Assembly (NCBI RefSeq): GCF_040546765.1 | Contig: NZ_JBEPOK010000001.1 | Span: forward strand, 3,596,001-3,660,000 | Length of the DNA stretch: 64,000 nt | Direction: 5' to 3' | From: Arthrobacter sp. OAP107 | GTDB taxonomy: Bacteria > Actinomycetota > Actinomycetes > Actinomycetales > Micrococcaceae | Part shown: piece after piece, positions 1 to 8,605 of the stretch | How the letters are laid out: the number at the start of each line of letters is the position of its first letter | Numbering within the stretch: position 1 is the first letter of the stretch | Position numbers and translations under genes: made by a program | Notes under the pieces: generated by a model | What the model saw: the letters and a program-made list of their open reading frames with translations, nothing else | What the model was told of the DNA's origin: nothing | The model's database searches: none

Positions 1-501
1 GGCCCCCGGCAACCCCTGGGCCGGCGGTCGCTCCCGACTTCGCCGTTCGGTTTGCCCGGCCTGCCTCCGGCCAAAAGCCGGAAGGGCCTCTGGATTGTCG
101 TGGGCATTGTCGCTGGCGTGCTCCTGCTGGTGGTCGTCGGGGTGCTGCTGCTGGTGAACCTTGTGGGCGGTGCCACCCGGCAGGCGGGGGACCTCGCCGA
201 CGGCTTCACCAAGCTGGTCATCGCCGGGGATACGGACAAGGCCTATAACGACTACATGGACCCCAGCCTCAAGGAGCAGCTGAGCCGCGAGGAATTCGCT
301 TCCGGCGTCAGGAGCCTCCAGCTGGAGCCGGCCTGCACCACGGCCTACGACGACCTCAAAGTCAGTACGCAGAACGAGAACAATATCGCGGATGTCGCCG
401 GACTCATCAAATGCCCTGGCAAGGACATCGAACTCGTGTACCGCTTCGCCGGCAAGGACGATCTCAAGCTGGTCACCATCAAGCTCCGGCCAAAGGCCTG
501 A
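1..501 (+). CDS. membrane-anchored hypothetical protein, 5' end outside window
   Basis: The reading frame is open from the first base, so the gene starts upstream of the window; the TTG at 52 is only the first possible start inside it. The visible N-terminal part is Pro/Gly/Arg-rich. A single strongly hydrophobic membrane segment follows (about residues 12-40 counted from the TTG), then an outward soluble domain of about 100 residues with two cysteines. The layout, a proline-rich tail, one membrane helix and a small alpha/beta domain, resembles actinobacterial DUF4878/NTF2-like anchored proteins. That family call is inference. No function is assigned. Confidence 0.6.
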   Translation, partial: GPRQPLGRRSLPTSPFGLPGLPPAKSRKGLWIVVGIVAGVLLLVVVGVLLLVNLVGGATRQAGDLADGFTKLVIAGDTDKAYNDYMDPSLKEQLSREEFASGVRSLQLEPACTTAYDDLKVSTQNENNIADVAGLIKCPGKDIELVYRFAGKDDLKLVTIKLRPKA

Positions 502-626
502 CCCTCATCTGACCGCCCACCCATCCAAGCGCACACCAGGCCCGAATTGCTTCCGAGGGGTCCGCCCGGGACTCCGCAAAACAGGCCGGGGAAACAGCCC
601 CGGCTCACACCGGAAGGAAATGGGCA

Positions 627-1031
627 ATGCGCAATTCACCCAACCGACTTGTCGCCACAGTTTTCGGAGCCGTCTACCTGCTGGTGGGCCTCGTCGGCTT
701 CGCCGTGACCCCGGGGGTCGGCTTCTTCGCCACCGAAGGCACCAACCTGATCATCTTCGAGGTCAACCCGCTGCATAACGTGATCCACCTGGCCATCGGC
801 GCTGCCCTGCTCTACGCCGGCGTCAAGGACATCCAGCTGTCGCGCACCGTCAACACGGCTGTGGGTGCCGTGTACCTGCTGGTGGGCATCCTCGGCCTGT
901 TCCTGCTCAGCTCGCCGCTCAACATCATTGCCCTCAACGGTGCGGACAACGTTCTCCACCTGGCGAGCGCCGTCCTGCTGCTCGGCGTCGGCCTGTCCCT
1001 GGACAAGGTCCCCGCCACGGCTCGCGCCTAG
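627..1031 (+). CDS. DUF4383 family membrane protein
   Basis: A 134-residue protein with four predicted membrane helices, made of two similar halves that each contain an AVYLLVG-type helix (about residues 15-22 and 80-87) followed by a polar segment with an N-x-x-H pattern. This repeat and length match the DUF4383 family common in actinobacteria. A purine-rich GGAAGGAAATGGG lies just before the ATG. The next gene starts 17 bp downstream, so the two are probably co-transcribed. The function of the family is unknown. Confidence 0.75.
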   Translation: MRNSPNRLVATVFGAVYLLVGLVGFAVTPGVGFFATEGTNLIIFEVNPLHNVIHLAIGAALLYAGVKDIQLSRTVNTAVGAVYLLVGILGLFLLSSPLNIIALNGADNVLHLASAVLLLGVGLSLDKVPATARA

Positions 1032-1048
1032 AAACCCCGCACCGAAAG

Positions 1049-1675
1049 ATGATGACCAGCCAGGCCAGCCAGGCAACTGCGGGAACCCCGGCAACCCAGG
1101 ACATGTCCCGTTCCGATGCCGTGCGGCTCGTCGCCGGATTTGCCGGGCTCGGCGCAGCAGCGGTCAACCTCGCCGTCGCTTCCAGTCTGTTTGCCGCCGC
1201 CGGCCCTGCCCTCCCCGTGAGGGCAGCCGGCGCCGCGGCGGCCCTGCTCTGGGGAGCGGCTCTGCTGGGTTGGACGGTGGCCGGGCTGAGACGGAGCCGT
1301 TTCCCACGGCCGCGGACTTCCGCCATCCTGCTGCCCGCCGCAGCCGCCGTGCACGTGGTTGCCATCATTCTGGGCGCAGGAAGCGGCATGGCGGGCCTCG
1401 GCATCAGCCACCTCGCCGCCCTGCTGCTGACCCTCATGGTTCTCGCGGCCACGTCGTGGCTCGGCCGCAGGTCCCGGGGTGTTCCCGGCGGACCGTGCCA
1501 TGGAGCATCAGGCCAGCCCTCATCGGGCCGGCTGGGTAGTGGGCAGCTGCTCGCCGCCGCCTTCGCCGCGGCGCTGCTGGTCGCTGCCATCACGACGCCG
1601 GGACTCGCCGCGTCGACGGCCGGCCAGTTCGCCGTGCCGCACGGTCAACACTCCGGAGGCCACCACTCGCCTTGA
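1049..1675 (+). CDS. hypothetical membrane protein with His-rich C-terminus
   Basis: A 208-residue protein with about five Ala/Gly/Leu-rich membrane helices and a short C-terminal tail rich in His and Gly (HGQHSGGHHSP). I do not recognise a family. The His-rich tail could bind a metal, which is speculation. It follows the DUF4383 gene closely and ends about 100 bp before a strong terminator hairpin, so it is probably the last gene of that small operon. The start may be either of two adjacent ATGs at 1049 and 1052. Confidence 0.6.
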   Translation: MMTSQASQATAGTPATQDMSRSDAVRLVAGFAGLGAAAVNLAVASSLFAAAGPALPVRAAGAAAALLWGAALLGWTVAGLRRSRFPRPRTSAILLPAAAAVHVVAIILGAGSGMAGLGISHLAALLLTLMVLAATSWLGRRSRGVPGGPCHGASGQPSSGRLGSGQLLAAAFAAALLVAAITTPGLAASTAGQFAVPHGQHSGGHHSP

Positions 1676-1724
1676 GCCGTTGGCTCACCCCGACGGCGAC
1701 AGGCGCCGCCGGCAGCAGGCGCGA

Positions 1725-1772
1725 CGGCGACAGACACGGCAGTAAAAGACACGGCGGCGACAGACCCGGCAG
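1725..1772. repeat. two direct repeats, 30 bp apart
   Basis: An 18-bp string (CGGCGACAGACACGGCAG) at 1725-1742 recurs with one change at 1755-1772. A shorter relative lies near 1694. The repeats lie between the stop of the preceding gene and the terminator and contain no gene. Confidence 0.7.
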
Positions 1773-1773
1773 G

Positions 1774-1806
1774 AGCCCCGCGCGGCGCGCGGGGCTCTTG
1801 CCTTTT
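1774..1806 (+). terminator. rho-independent terminator
   Basis: A perfect 10-bp GC stem (AGCCCCGCGC with GCGCGGGGCT) around a 3-nt loop, followed by a T-rich stretch (CTTGCCTTTT). It ends the plus-strand membrane-protein genes; the facing symporter gene ends at 1899. Confidence 0.85.
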
Positions 1807-1898
1807 CGGTCGGACGTTACTGGAGGCCGGGTTCACCGGAGACCGGGCCTCGCCGGGGTGGGCGTCACCCAGGACGTGTAGTGAACCGAAGAAGGCGC

Positions 1899-3515
1899 CT
1901 ACTGCTCCACGGCCTTCTCGGCGCCCACCCCCGTCAGTGACCGGACCTCCATTTCCGTCTGCTTGCTGCGGTCCTCCTGCTTCTTGTCCAGGATTGTGCC
2001 AAGCCAGCCCAGCAGGAAGGCCAGCGGGATGGACACGATGCCGGGGTTGCTCAGCGGGAAGACAGCGAAGTTGGCGCCTTTGATCATGGACGTGGCTCCG
2101 CCGGACACCACCGGGGAGAGCGCGATCAGGATGATGGCCGACGCGAGCCCGCCAGACATGCTCCAGATGGCGCCCTGTGTGGTGAACCGGCGCCAGAACA
2201 GGGAGTAGATGATGGTGGGCAGGTTGGCCGACGCCGCCACGGCGAACGCCAGAGCCACCAGGAACGCCACGTTCTGGCCGTTGGCGAAGATCCCGCCCAG
2301 GATGGCGAGGATGCCGATCACAATCACAGTGCGGCGGGCCACCTTAACTTCAGTGCCGGCGTCGGCCTTTCCCTTCGCGATGACGTTGGCATAGATGTCA
2401 TGGGCGAACGAGGCGGCCGCAGTGATCGTGAGCCCGGCGACGACGGCAAGGATCGTGGCGAACGCCACGGCCGAGATGAAGCCCAGGAGCAGCGGTCCGC
2501 CCAGGTGGAAGGCCAGCAGCGGCGCCGCAGAATTGACGCCGCCGGGGGCGCCCTTGATGGTGTCCGCACCCACCAGTGCGGCGGCGCCGTAGCCGAGGAC
2601 CAGCGTGAAGAGATAGAACAGCCCAATCAGCCAGATGGACCACACGACCGATTTGCGGGCTTCCTTTGCGGTGGGCACTGTGTAGAACCGCATCAGTACG
2701 TGCGGCAGGGCGGCCGTCCCCAGCACCAGGGCGAGGCCGAGGGACATGAAGTCCAGCTTCGACGTTTCGGTCTTTCCGTACTGCAGCCCCGGGTTGAGCA
2801 CGGCAGGATTGTTGGCTGCGTCGACGGCGCCGCCCAGCAGGTTCGACAGGTTGAACCCGTAGATGGCCAAAACCCACAGGGTCATGACGGCGGCACCGGC
2901 GATGAGCAGGATGGCTTTGATGATCTGCACCCAGGTGGTGCCCTTCATGCCGCCGATCAGGACGTACATGATCATCAGGGCGCCGACGACGATGATCACC
3001 AGTGCCTGTCCGCCCCAGTCACTGATGCCGAGCAGGAGCGAGATCAGGCTTCCGGCGCCGGCCATCTGGGCCAGGAGGTAGAAGAAGCAGACGGCCAGGG
3101 TGGAGATGGCGGCCGCGATGCGCACCGGACGCTGCCTCAGGCGGAACGAAAGGACGTCAGCCATGGTGAACTTGCCCGTGTTCCGGAGCAGCTCCGCCAC
3201 CAGCAGCAGCGCCACCAGCCAGGCCACCAGGAAGCCGATGGAGTACATGAAGCCGTCGTAGCCGTTGATGGCGATGGCGCCGGTGATGCCAAGGAACGAG
3301 GCCGCGGACAGGTAGTCGCCGGCGATGGCTGTGCCATTCTGCGAGCCGGTGAAGGATCGGCCGGCAGCGTAGTAGTCGGCGGCGGTCTTGTTGTTGCGGC
3401 TGGCCCGAAGGACGATGACCATGGTGACGGCGATGAACAGGGCGAAGATGCCCATGTTCAGCAGCGTGGTGTCCTTCAGCGCCGCGACGTCAACCGCTGC
3501 CGGAATTGCGATCAT
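1899..3515 (-). CDS. sodium:solute symporter, ActP-like (acetate/monocarboxylate permease)
   Basis: A 538-residue protein of about 13 membrane helices belonging to the sodium:solute symporter family. Its length and the early signature (DYYAAGRSF, then AIAGDYLSAASFLG at about residues 50-75) match cation/acetate symporters of the ActP/MctC group. The ATG start at 3515 overlaps the stop of the upstream DUF485 gene in an ATGA, indicating translational coupling. A longer in-frame extension is possible but would read through the DUF485 gene and is not credible. DUF485 plus symporter is the usual ActP arrangement. The exact substrate (acetate, pyruvate or propionate) cannot be read from the sequence. 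Confidence 0.85.
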   Translation of the reverse strand: MIAIPAAVDVAALKDTTLLNMGIFALFIAVTMVIVLRASRNNKTAADYYAAGRSFTGSQNGTAIAGDYLSAASFLGITGAIAINGYDGFMYSIGFLVAWLVALLLVAELLRNTGKFTMADVLSFRLRQRPVRIAAAISTLAVCFFYLLAQMAGAGSLISLLLGISDWGGQALVIIVVGALMIMYVLIGGMKGTTWVQIIKAILLIAGAAVMTLWVLAIYGFNLSNLLGGAVDAANNPAVLNPGLQYGKTETSKLDFMSLGLALVLGTAALPHVLMRFYTVPTAKEARKSVVWSIWLIGLFYLFTLVLGYGAAALVGADTIKGAPGGVNSAAPLLAFHLGGPLLLGFISAVAFATILAVVAGLTITAAASFAHDIYANVIAKGKADAGTEVKVARRTVIVIGILAILGGIFANGQNVAFLVALAFAVAASANLPTIIYSLFWRRFTTQGAIWSMSGGLASAIILIALSPVVSGGATSMIKGANFAVFPLSNPGIVSIPLAFLLGWLGTILDKKQEDRSKQTEMEVRSLTGVGAEKAVEQ

Positions 3516-3898
3516 TTTGCCCCTCCGCCCAGTGCGCTGCTGCCGGATTTGTCGTACTCGTGGCCTTCGATGCCGTGCCGGATGTCCGCGGCGATCGGGT
3601 CCAGGCGCCGGTTCGAGTAGCTGACGTACCAGCCGGTGATGGCGAACGTGGTCACGAACTGCAGGAGCCCCATGATGATGCCCACGTTGATGTTGCCCCA
3701 CACCTTGGTGGACATGAAGTCCACGGCGTAGGCGGCAAGGATGACGTACGCGAAGTACCAGAGCAGAAACGCGATGGCCATCGGGAACACAAAGCTGCGG
3801 TGGCGCTTGCGCAGCTCCTTGAACTGCTGCGTGGCCAGGACTTCCTCGAAGTCCGCGGACGCCGCCGCGTCCTTGGTTCGGGCATCGTTACCCATCAT
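3512..3898 (-). CDS. DUF485 (YjcH-like) small membrane protein
   Basis: A 128-residue protein with two membrane helices (about residues 36-60 and 72-95) and the HRSFVFPMAIAFLLWY segment typical of DUF485. Such proteins are encoded immediately before ActP-type symporters and are thought to be accessory subunits. The 4-bp overlap with the symporter supports a joint function. The promoter must lie in the 161 bp shared with the divergent sensor kinase gene. Two ATGs lie at the start; the first is used here. Confidence 0.85.
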   Translation of the reverse strand: MMGNDARTKDAAASADFEEVLATQQFKELRKRHRSFVFPMAIAFLLWYFAYVILAAYAVDFMSTKVWGNINVGIIMGLLQFVTTFAITGWYVSYSNRRLDPIAADIRHGIEGHEYDKSGSSALGGGAK

Positions 3899-4059
3899 TC
3901 CTCCTCATCGAGATGAACTCCCACACGGCCGGACCCCACCGGCCAATGTGACTGCCATCACTGTGCGGCGCGGTTCGGACCATATGCCAGTGGTTGCGCG
4001 CGGCCGGTCGGCCAACGGCGGCGATGCTGCGCCAAACGGCACGCGCTACGCTGGGCAGC

Positions 4060-5256
4060 ATGCCGGACTCCCCTCTCTATTCCGCAGCCGCCGTGGCCGT
4101 CATCGCGCTCGCGGTGGCCGCCGTCGTCGCCGTCGGACTCAAGGTGCTGCGCTCGTTCCGGGAGCTGGGCACCGACGCCGAGCGGGCCACCTACAACACC
4201 CTCCACGCCGCCTCGAAAGCCGGCCGGCACCTGCGGACCGGCCTGAACCCCGCCGGCGCCGCCAAGGCCAGCCGGCAGTTGCGGGCCCTGCTTGGCTGTG
4301 ACGCGCTGGCCATCCTGGATGTGTCCGGTGTGCTGGCCTGGGACGGGATCGCGGAGGAACTGCGTCCCGGGCTGATGGAGCTCGCCGCGGACGTGCTCGC
4401 CAATGGCAGGACCCAGGTTTTCAACGCCGCGGACCTGTTGCTCCGCTCCCCCAAATCCGGGACGGTCGCGGCCGCCGTCGTGGCTCCCGTCCGGGCCGGC
4501 TCACGCGTGGTGGGAGCCGTGGCCGCCTTCGCCCCGCAGGCGGGCGCAGGGCTGGTACGCGCCACCGCCGAGGTGGCAGACTGGGTGGCCGCGCAGGTTG
4601 AGCTGGCCGAGCTGGACGCCTCCCGGACGCTCCTCATGGAGGCCGAGGTGCGGGCCCTGCGCGCCCAGATCAGCCCGCATTTCATCTACAACTCGCTGAA
4701 CGCCATCGCCTCCTTCATCAACACCGATCCGGCCCGGGCGCGGGAACTCGTGGTGGAATTCGCGGACTTCACCCGGTACTCGTTCCGGCGGCACGGGGAC
4801 TTCACCACGCTCGCCGAGGAGCTGCGGTGCATCGACAGGTACCTGCTGCTGGAACGGGCCCGGTTCGGCGAGCGGGTACAGGTCAGCCTGCGGATCGCGC
4901 CTGAGGTGCTGAGCACGGTGATCCCGTTCCTGAGCCTGCAGCCGCTCGTGGAGAATGCTGTCCGGCATGGCCTGGAGGCGAAGGAGGGCCCGGGCCACAT
5001 CACCATCTCCGCCGACGATTCGGGCGCATTCGCGGAGGTCACCATCGAGGACGACGGCGTGGGAATGGATCCGGTGCAGCTGCAGTCCATGCTCGCCGGC
5101 CACGTGGACGGTGAGCACGTGGGCCTGCGGAACGTCGATGCCCGGCTCCGGCAAGTGTACGGCGACGAGCACGGCCTGGTGATCGAAACAGCTCCCGGCG
5201 AGGGCACCCTCATCACCATGCGGGTCCCCAAGTCCCAGCCGGACCACGATGCCTGA
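4060..5256 (+). CDS. LytS-type sensor histidine kinase
   Basis: A 398-residue protein with one N-terminal membrane helix (about 8-28), a GAF-like segment (about 70-175), a His_kinase (LytS/YehU type) dimerisation box with the phosphorylatable His207 in SPHFIYNSLN, and a C-terminal ATPase domain (N-box around LVENAVRHG, G-box DDGVGMD). It lacks the multi-helix 5TM-Lyt sensor, so sensing is probably by the GAF-like part. The ATG at 4060 is chosen because residues before it are unlike the family. It lies 21 bp before its LytTR partner. Related LytS/LytTR pairs in E. coli (BtsSR, YpdAB) sense pyruvate and control transporters, which fits the transporter genes on both sides. Confidence 0.85.
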   Translation: MPDSPLYSAAAVAVIALAVAAVVAVGLKVLRSFRELGTDAERATYNTLHAASKAGRHLRTGLNPAGAAKASRQLRALLGCDALAILDVSGVLAWDGIAEELRPGLMELAADVLANGRTQVFNAADLLLRSPKSGTVAAAVVAPVRAGSRVVGAVAAFAPQAGAGLVRATAEVADWVAAQVELAELDASRTLLMEAEVRALRAQISPHFIYNSLNAIASFINTDPARARELVVEFADFTRYSFRRHGDFTTLAEELRCIDRYLLLERARFGERVQVSLRIAPEVLSTVIPFLSLQPLVENAVRHGLEAKEGPGHITISADDSGAFAEVTIEDDGVGMDPVQLQSMLAGHVDGEHVGLRNVDARLRQVYGDEHGLVIETAPGEGTLITMRVPKSQPDHDA

Positions 5257-5277
5257 ACCGAAAGCTAACCTAGGACC

Positions 5278-5997
5278 ATGATTAACGTTCTCGTCGCCGA
5301 CGACGAGCTGCCCGCGATCGAGGAGCTGGCCTTCCTCCTGGGCCGGGATGAGCGGATCGGCACCATCCTCCGAGCCTCCTCCGGCGCCGAGGCCCTGCGC
5401 GCCCTCGAAGCCGGGTCGGTGGACGCCGTCTTCCTCGACATCCACATGCCGGCCGTGTCCGGGCTGGACATCGCACGCGCCATATCCCGCAGCAGCCGGC
5501 CGCCCGCCGTCGTTTTTGTCACTGCGGACGAGGACTGTGCCCTGGAGGCGTTCGAACTGGCGGCTGTGGACTATCTGCTGAAGCCCGTGCGGGCCGAGCG
5601 GCTGGCCCGCTCCGTGGGCCGGATCAGTGAACTGATCCGCGACGGCGGGACCGCGCCGGAGATGATCACCGTGGACCAGGGCGGTACCACCAGAATGATC
5701 CGACGCGACGACGTCACGTACGTCCAGGCGCAGGGTGACTATGCCCGGCTCCACACCACCGATGCCAGCTACCTGATCCGCGTTCCCCTGGCTGACCTGG
5801 AACAGCAGTGGGCGGATGCCGGCTTCATCCGTACCCACCGCTCCTACCTGGTCGCCCTCGCCCACGTCTCCCACCTCAAGCTCGCCGCGGTCCGCCCCAG
5901 CGTCTGCGTGGCGGACGCCGAGCTGCCGATCAGCCGCCGGCATCTGCCTGCCGTCCGCGGGAAGCTTGAGGCAAACAGGATCCGGCCGCAGGCATGA
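5278..5997 (+). CDS. LytTR-family response regulator
   Basis: A 239-residue protein with an N-terminal receiver domain (phosphoacceptor Asp54 in FLDIHMP, acidic pair D8-D9, Lys102 in DYLLKP) and a C-terminal LytTR DNA-binding domain (about 130-235, with YVQAQGDYARLHT and FIRTHRSYLV). It is the cognate partner of the preceding kinase. Its stop overlaps the next start in an ATGA, so it is coupled to the transporter genes downstream. Likely targets are the promoters of the two adjacent DUF485/symporter units. Confidence 0.88.
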   Translation: MINVLVADDELPAIEELAFLLGRDERIGTILRASSGAEALRALEAGSVDAVFLDIHMPAVSGLDIARAISRSSRPPAVVFVTADEDCALEAFELAAVDYLLKPVRAERLARSVGRISELIRDGGTAPEMITVDQGGTTRMIRRDDVTYVQAQGDYARLHTTDASYLIRVPLADLEQQWADAGFIRTHRSYLVALAHVSHLKLAAVRPSVCVADAELPISRRHLPAVRGKLEANRIRPQA

Positions 5998-6356
5998 CGC
6001 GCGTCAGGGTCACGGCGCCCCGTGCGGCGTCGCGCATCTCGACGGACTCCCCGGCCGAGCCGCGGGAGTCCGCCGAGGAGTCGGCCGTCGGCCAGGTGTT
6101 CGTCCGTTCGCTCATCCGCTCCCAGCTCCGGCTTGCCCTGGTGGTGGCCGGCGGCTTCCTGCTGATCCTCGGCGCCTTTCCGCTGCTCCTTGCCGCCATA
6201 CCGGGTCTGGCTGATACCCGCGTCGCCGGGATTCCGCTCAACTGGCTCCTGCTGGGGGCCGGGATTTACCCAGTGACCGGAATCAGCGCCTGGCTCTACA
6301 CCCGCAGCGCGGCACGGAACGAGGCCCGCTACCGCGACCTCGCCGGGGAAAGGTGA
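5994..6356 (+). CDS. DUF485-like small membrane protein
   Basis: A 120-residue protein with a disordered N-terminal 35 residues and two membrane helices (about 46-70 and 82-103). It is weakly similar to DUF485 and occupies the same place before a symporter gene as the protein encoded at 3512-3898. The start overlaps the stop of the response regulator gene. I infer an accessory subunit of the downstream symporter. The stop codon lies inside a 15-bp tandem repeat that runs up to the next start. Confidence 0.6.
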   Translation: MTRVRVTAPRAASRISTDSPAEPRESAEESAVGQVFVRSLIRSQLRLALVVAGGFLLILGAFPLLLAAIPGLADTRVAGIPLNWLLLGAGIYPVTGISAWLYTRSAARNEARYRDLAGER

Positions 6357-6397
6357 TGCACCTGGAAGTGATCCATCTGAAAGTGACGCGCCGATGA
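6353..6397 (+). repeat. 3 x 15-bp degenerate tandem repeat across stop and next start
   Basis: Three 15-bp units of the type GTGATGCACCTGGAA start at 6353, 6368 and 6383. The first holds the TGA stop of the upstream gene and the third holds the ATG of the symporter. The symporter has only a weak ribosome-binding site within this repeat. Confidence 0.65.
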
Positions 6398-7860
6398 ATC
6401 CGGTGGTGGGCATCGCGGCGGTTGCCGCCGTTTCCGTGGCGACGGCGGTGATCGGATTCTACGGACTCCGGATCTCCCGGACCACCGGCGACTTCTACGT
6501 GGCTTCCCGGACGGTGCCGCCCTGGTGGAACGCCTCGGCGATCGGCGGGGAGTATCTGTCTGCGGCGAGCTTCCTGGGCGTGGCTGGCCTGATCCTGCTG
6601 TCCGGCACGGATGCCCTGTGGTATCCCGTCGGGTACACGGCCGGGTACCTGATGCTCCTGCTGTTCGTGGCAGCGCCGCTGCGGCGTTCCGGCGCCTACA
6701 CTATTCCCGATTTCACCGAGGCCAGGCTTGATTCGCGGGCGGTGCGCCGCGTAACCAGCCTGGCCGTGGTTATCGTTGGCTGGCTCTACATCGTCCCGCA
6801 GCTGCACGGCGCCGCCCTGACGATCCGGACCACGACCGGGCTGCCGCCGTGGGCCGGTTCAACCGCCGTCGTGGTGGTGGTGTGCCTCACCGTGGTGGCC
6901 GGCGGCATGCGTTCGATCACCTTCGTCCAGGCCTTCCAGTACTGGCTGAAGCTCACGGCCCTGGCCGTGCCCCTCATCTTCATTCTGCTGGTGCTGGCAG
7001 GCAGCGGTTCGCCCCCGCTGGCGGAGGCGGCCACGAACCCGGGCGGAGCGGATCCTGCCAGCCCCTACCAGAGCATTTCACTCCTCGTTGCCCTGCTGTT
7101 TGGAACGCTGGGGCTGCCGCACGTCCTGGTCCGCTTCTACACCAACCCGGACGGGCACTCGGCGAGGCGGACCACGCTGATCGTGCTGGGCCTGCTGTCC
7201 GTGTTCTATCTTTTTCCGACGGCGTTCGGCCTGGCCGGCAGGCTCTTCGCACCTGATCTGGCCGGGACGGGGCAGGCGGATGCCCTGGTGCTGCTGCTTC
7301 CGGGCCGCCTCGTCGGGGGTCCAGCCGGCGAACTGCTGTCCGCCCTGGTCGTGGCCGGGGCCTTTGCCGCGTTCCTGTCCACGACGTCGGGACTGGTCGT
7401 CTCGCTGGCCGGTGTCATCAGCCAGGACGTCCTGGACGGAAGCGTGCGCGGCTTCAGGGTGGCGGCACTGGTCTCGATCACCGTTCCGCTGGGCCTGGCG
7501 CTCATGACGGACTCTCTGGCCCTCGCCGGCAGCGTCGGCCTTGTCTTCGCCTTCACGGCGTCAACGATCTGCCCGGTTCTGCTGCTCGGCATCTGGTGGC
7601 GGGGCCTGACCGATGTCGGCGCGATTGCGGGGATGGTGACCGGCGGCCTCCTGTGCGGCGGCGCAATGGTGGCCGGTACGGTGCTCGGTGTTGCGGGGAC
7701 GCCGCCGTGGCTGGCGCAGCCCGCGGCCTGGACGGTGCCGGCGGCCTTCACCGTGATGGTCCTGGCCTCGCGTGCCACCAGTTCCCGGGTGCCGCGGACC
7801 ATCACCAGGGTGATGACACGGCTGCACACGCCCGAGCGGCCGCTCGCCACGGAGCGCTGA
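6394..7860 (+). CDS. sodium:solute symporter family permease
   Basis: A 488-residue protein with about 13 membrane helices. It has the family signature DFYVASRTVPPWWNASAIGG, then EYLSAASFLG (about residues 32-62). It is related to the ActP-like protein at 1899-3515 but clearly divergent and about 50 residues shorter. It is the last gene of the kinase, LytTR regulator, small membrane protein, symporter operon. The operon context suggests uptake of a small carboxylate under control of the linked two-component system. The substrate is inference. Confidence 0.82.
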   Translation: MNPVVGIAAVAAVSVATAVIGFYGLRISRTTGDFYVASRTVPPWWNASAIGGEYLSAASFLGVAGLILLSGTDALWYPVGYTAGYLMLLLFVAAPLRRSGAYTIPDFTEARLDSRAVRRVTSLAVVIVGWLYIVPQLHGAALTIRTTTGLPPWAGSTAVVVVVCLTVVAGGMRSITFVQAFQYWLKLTALAVPLIFILLVLAGSGSPPLAEAATNPGGADPASPYQSISLLVALLFGTLGLPHVLVRFYTNPDGHSARRTTLIVLGLLSVFYLFPTAFGLAGRLFAPDLAGTGQADALVLLLPGRLVGGPAGELLSALVVAGAFAAFLSTTSGLVVSLAGVISQDVLDGSVRGFRVAALVSITVPLGLALMTDSLALAGSVGLVFAFTASTICPVLLLGIWWRGLTDVGAIAGMVTGGLLCGGAMVAGTVLGVAGTPPWLAQPAAWTVPAAFTVMVLASRATSSRVPRTITRVMTRLHTPERPLATER

Positions 7861-7907
7861 GCTGTGAGTCGCCTAACTGCCAGGCCGGCACGCAGCCGGG
7901 CAGGCCG

Positions 7908-8495
7908 TCAGTCGATGGCGGCCATCAGCTCGACCACGCGGTCGAGGAAGGCGTCCACCTGGGTCTCCTCATAGCCGTCCTTGCCGGCCGCGGGCCGGAA
8001 CACTGCCCGGCGGACGTTGTCGACGCTGAGGGGCTTGTCCTGCTCCAGGTAACCGATGAGGTCCCGGCACAGGGTATCCACATCCTTGGTGTTGTAGCTG
8101 CGCGCCTTTTTCTTGACCGGGCGGCGGAACCTCTCGCCGTCGGGCCTGTGGAGGCGGCCGCGAAGCGTCCCGGACAGCTGTCCGATCTGCCGCAGCCAGG
8201 CGTCCTCGCCACGTTCGGCAATGAGGTCGTCCCGTTCCCTGCGGGCGAAGGCATCTTCAAGCCGGTCCAGCGCGGCGTCCACGGCGGTGGCCGAGTATCC
8301 GCCCTTGACGGGGTCGAAGGACACAGACCGGACGTCGGCGCTTTTAACGGGGTGGGCGGCAGCCTCAGGCGTCTCCAGTGATACGCGGGCCTGCTGGAGG
8401 AACTGGTCCACCTGCTTGGCGTTGTAGCCGTAGTCGGTCCGCGCCACGCGTTCGAACGACGCGGGAATCTGACGCTTGCTGTCCACTCTCACCAT
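7908..8495 (-). CDS. DivIVA-domain repeat protein
   Basis: A 195-residue soluble protein with four degenerate copies of a motif of the form GY-x4-VD-x2-L (GYNAKQVDQFL near 23, GYSATAVDAAL near 67, SYNTKDVDTLC near 133, GYEETQVDAFL near 175). This is the DivI1A/DivIVA-domain repeat found in small actinobacterial proteins. It lacks the long coiled coil of true DivIVA/Wag31. A role at the cell pole or division site is possible but unproven. The start has a GAAGGAAA purine tract just upstream. Confidence 0.75.
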   Translation of the reverse strand: MVRVDSKRQIPASFERVARTDYGYNAKQVDQFLQQARVSLETPEAAAHPVKSADVRSVSFDPVKGGYSATAVDAALDRLEDAFARRERDDLIAERGEDAWLRQIGQLSGTLRGRLHRPDGERFRRPVKKKARSYNTKDVDTLCRDLIGYLEQDKPLSVDNVRRAVFRPAAGKDGYEETQVDAFLDRVVELMAAID

Positions 8496-8556
8496 GTTTC
8501 CTTCGATACTACTTCGGCGGGTCGTAACCGCATTATTCTAGGGCGTTGCGCAGGGC

Positions 8557-8575
8557 CAGGTGCCGGAAGCACCTG
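8557..8575. terminator. hairpin after cdsA
   Basis: A 7-bp perfect stem (CAGGTGC with GCACCTG) around a 5-nt loop lies between the end of cdsA and the start of the DivIVA-like gene. There is no T-run, so intrinsic termination is uncertain. Confidence 0.4.
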
Positions 8576-8605
8576 CCAGAAAATGTCAGGCTCCGGCCGG
8601 GAAAC

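Noticed and set aside
2400..3620. Open frame of 406 codons opposite the ActP-like symporter
   Set aside because: The composition (Gly/Gln/Asp/His-rich) is that of an antisense frame of a membrane-protein gene.
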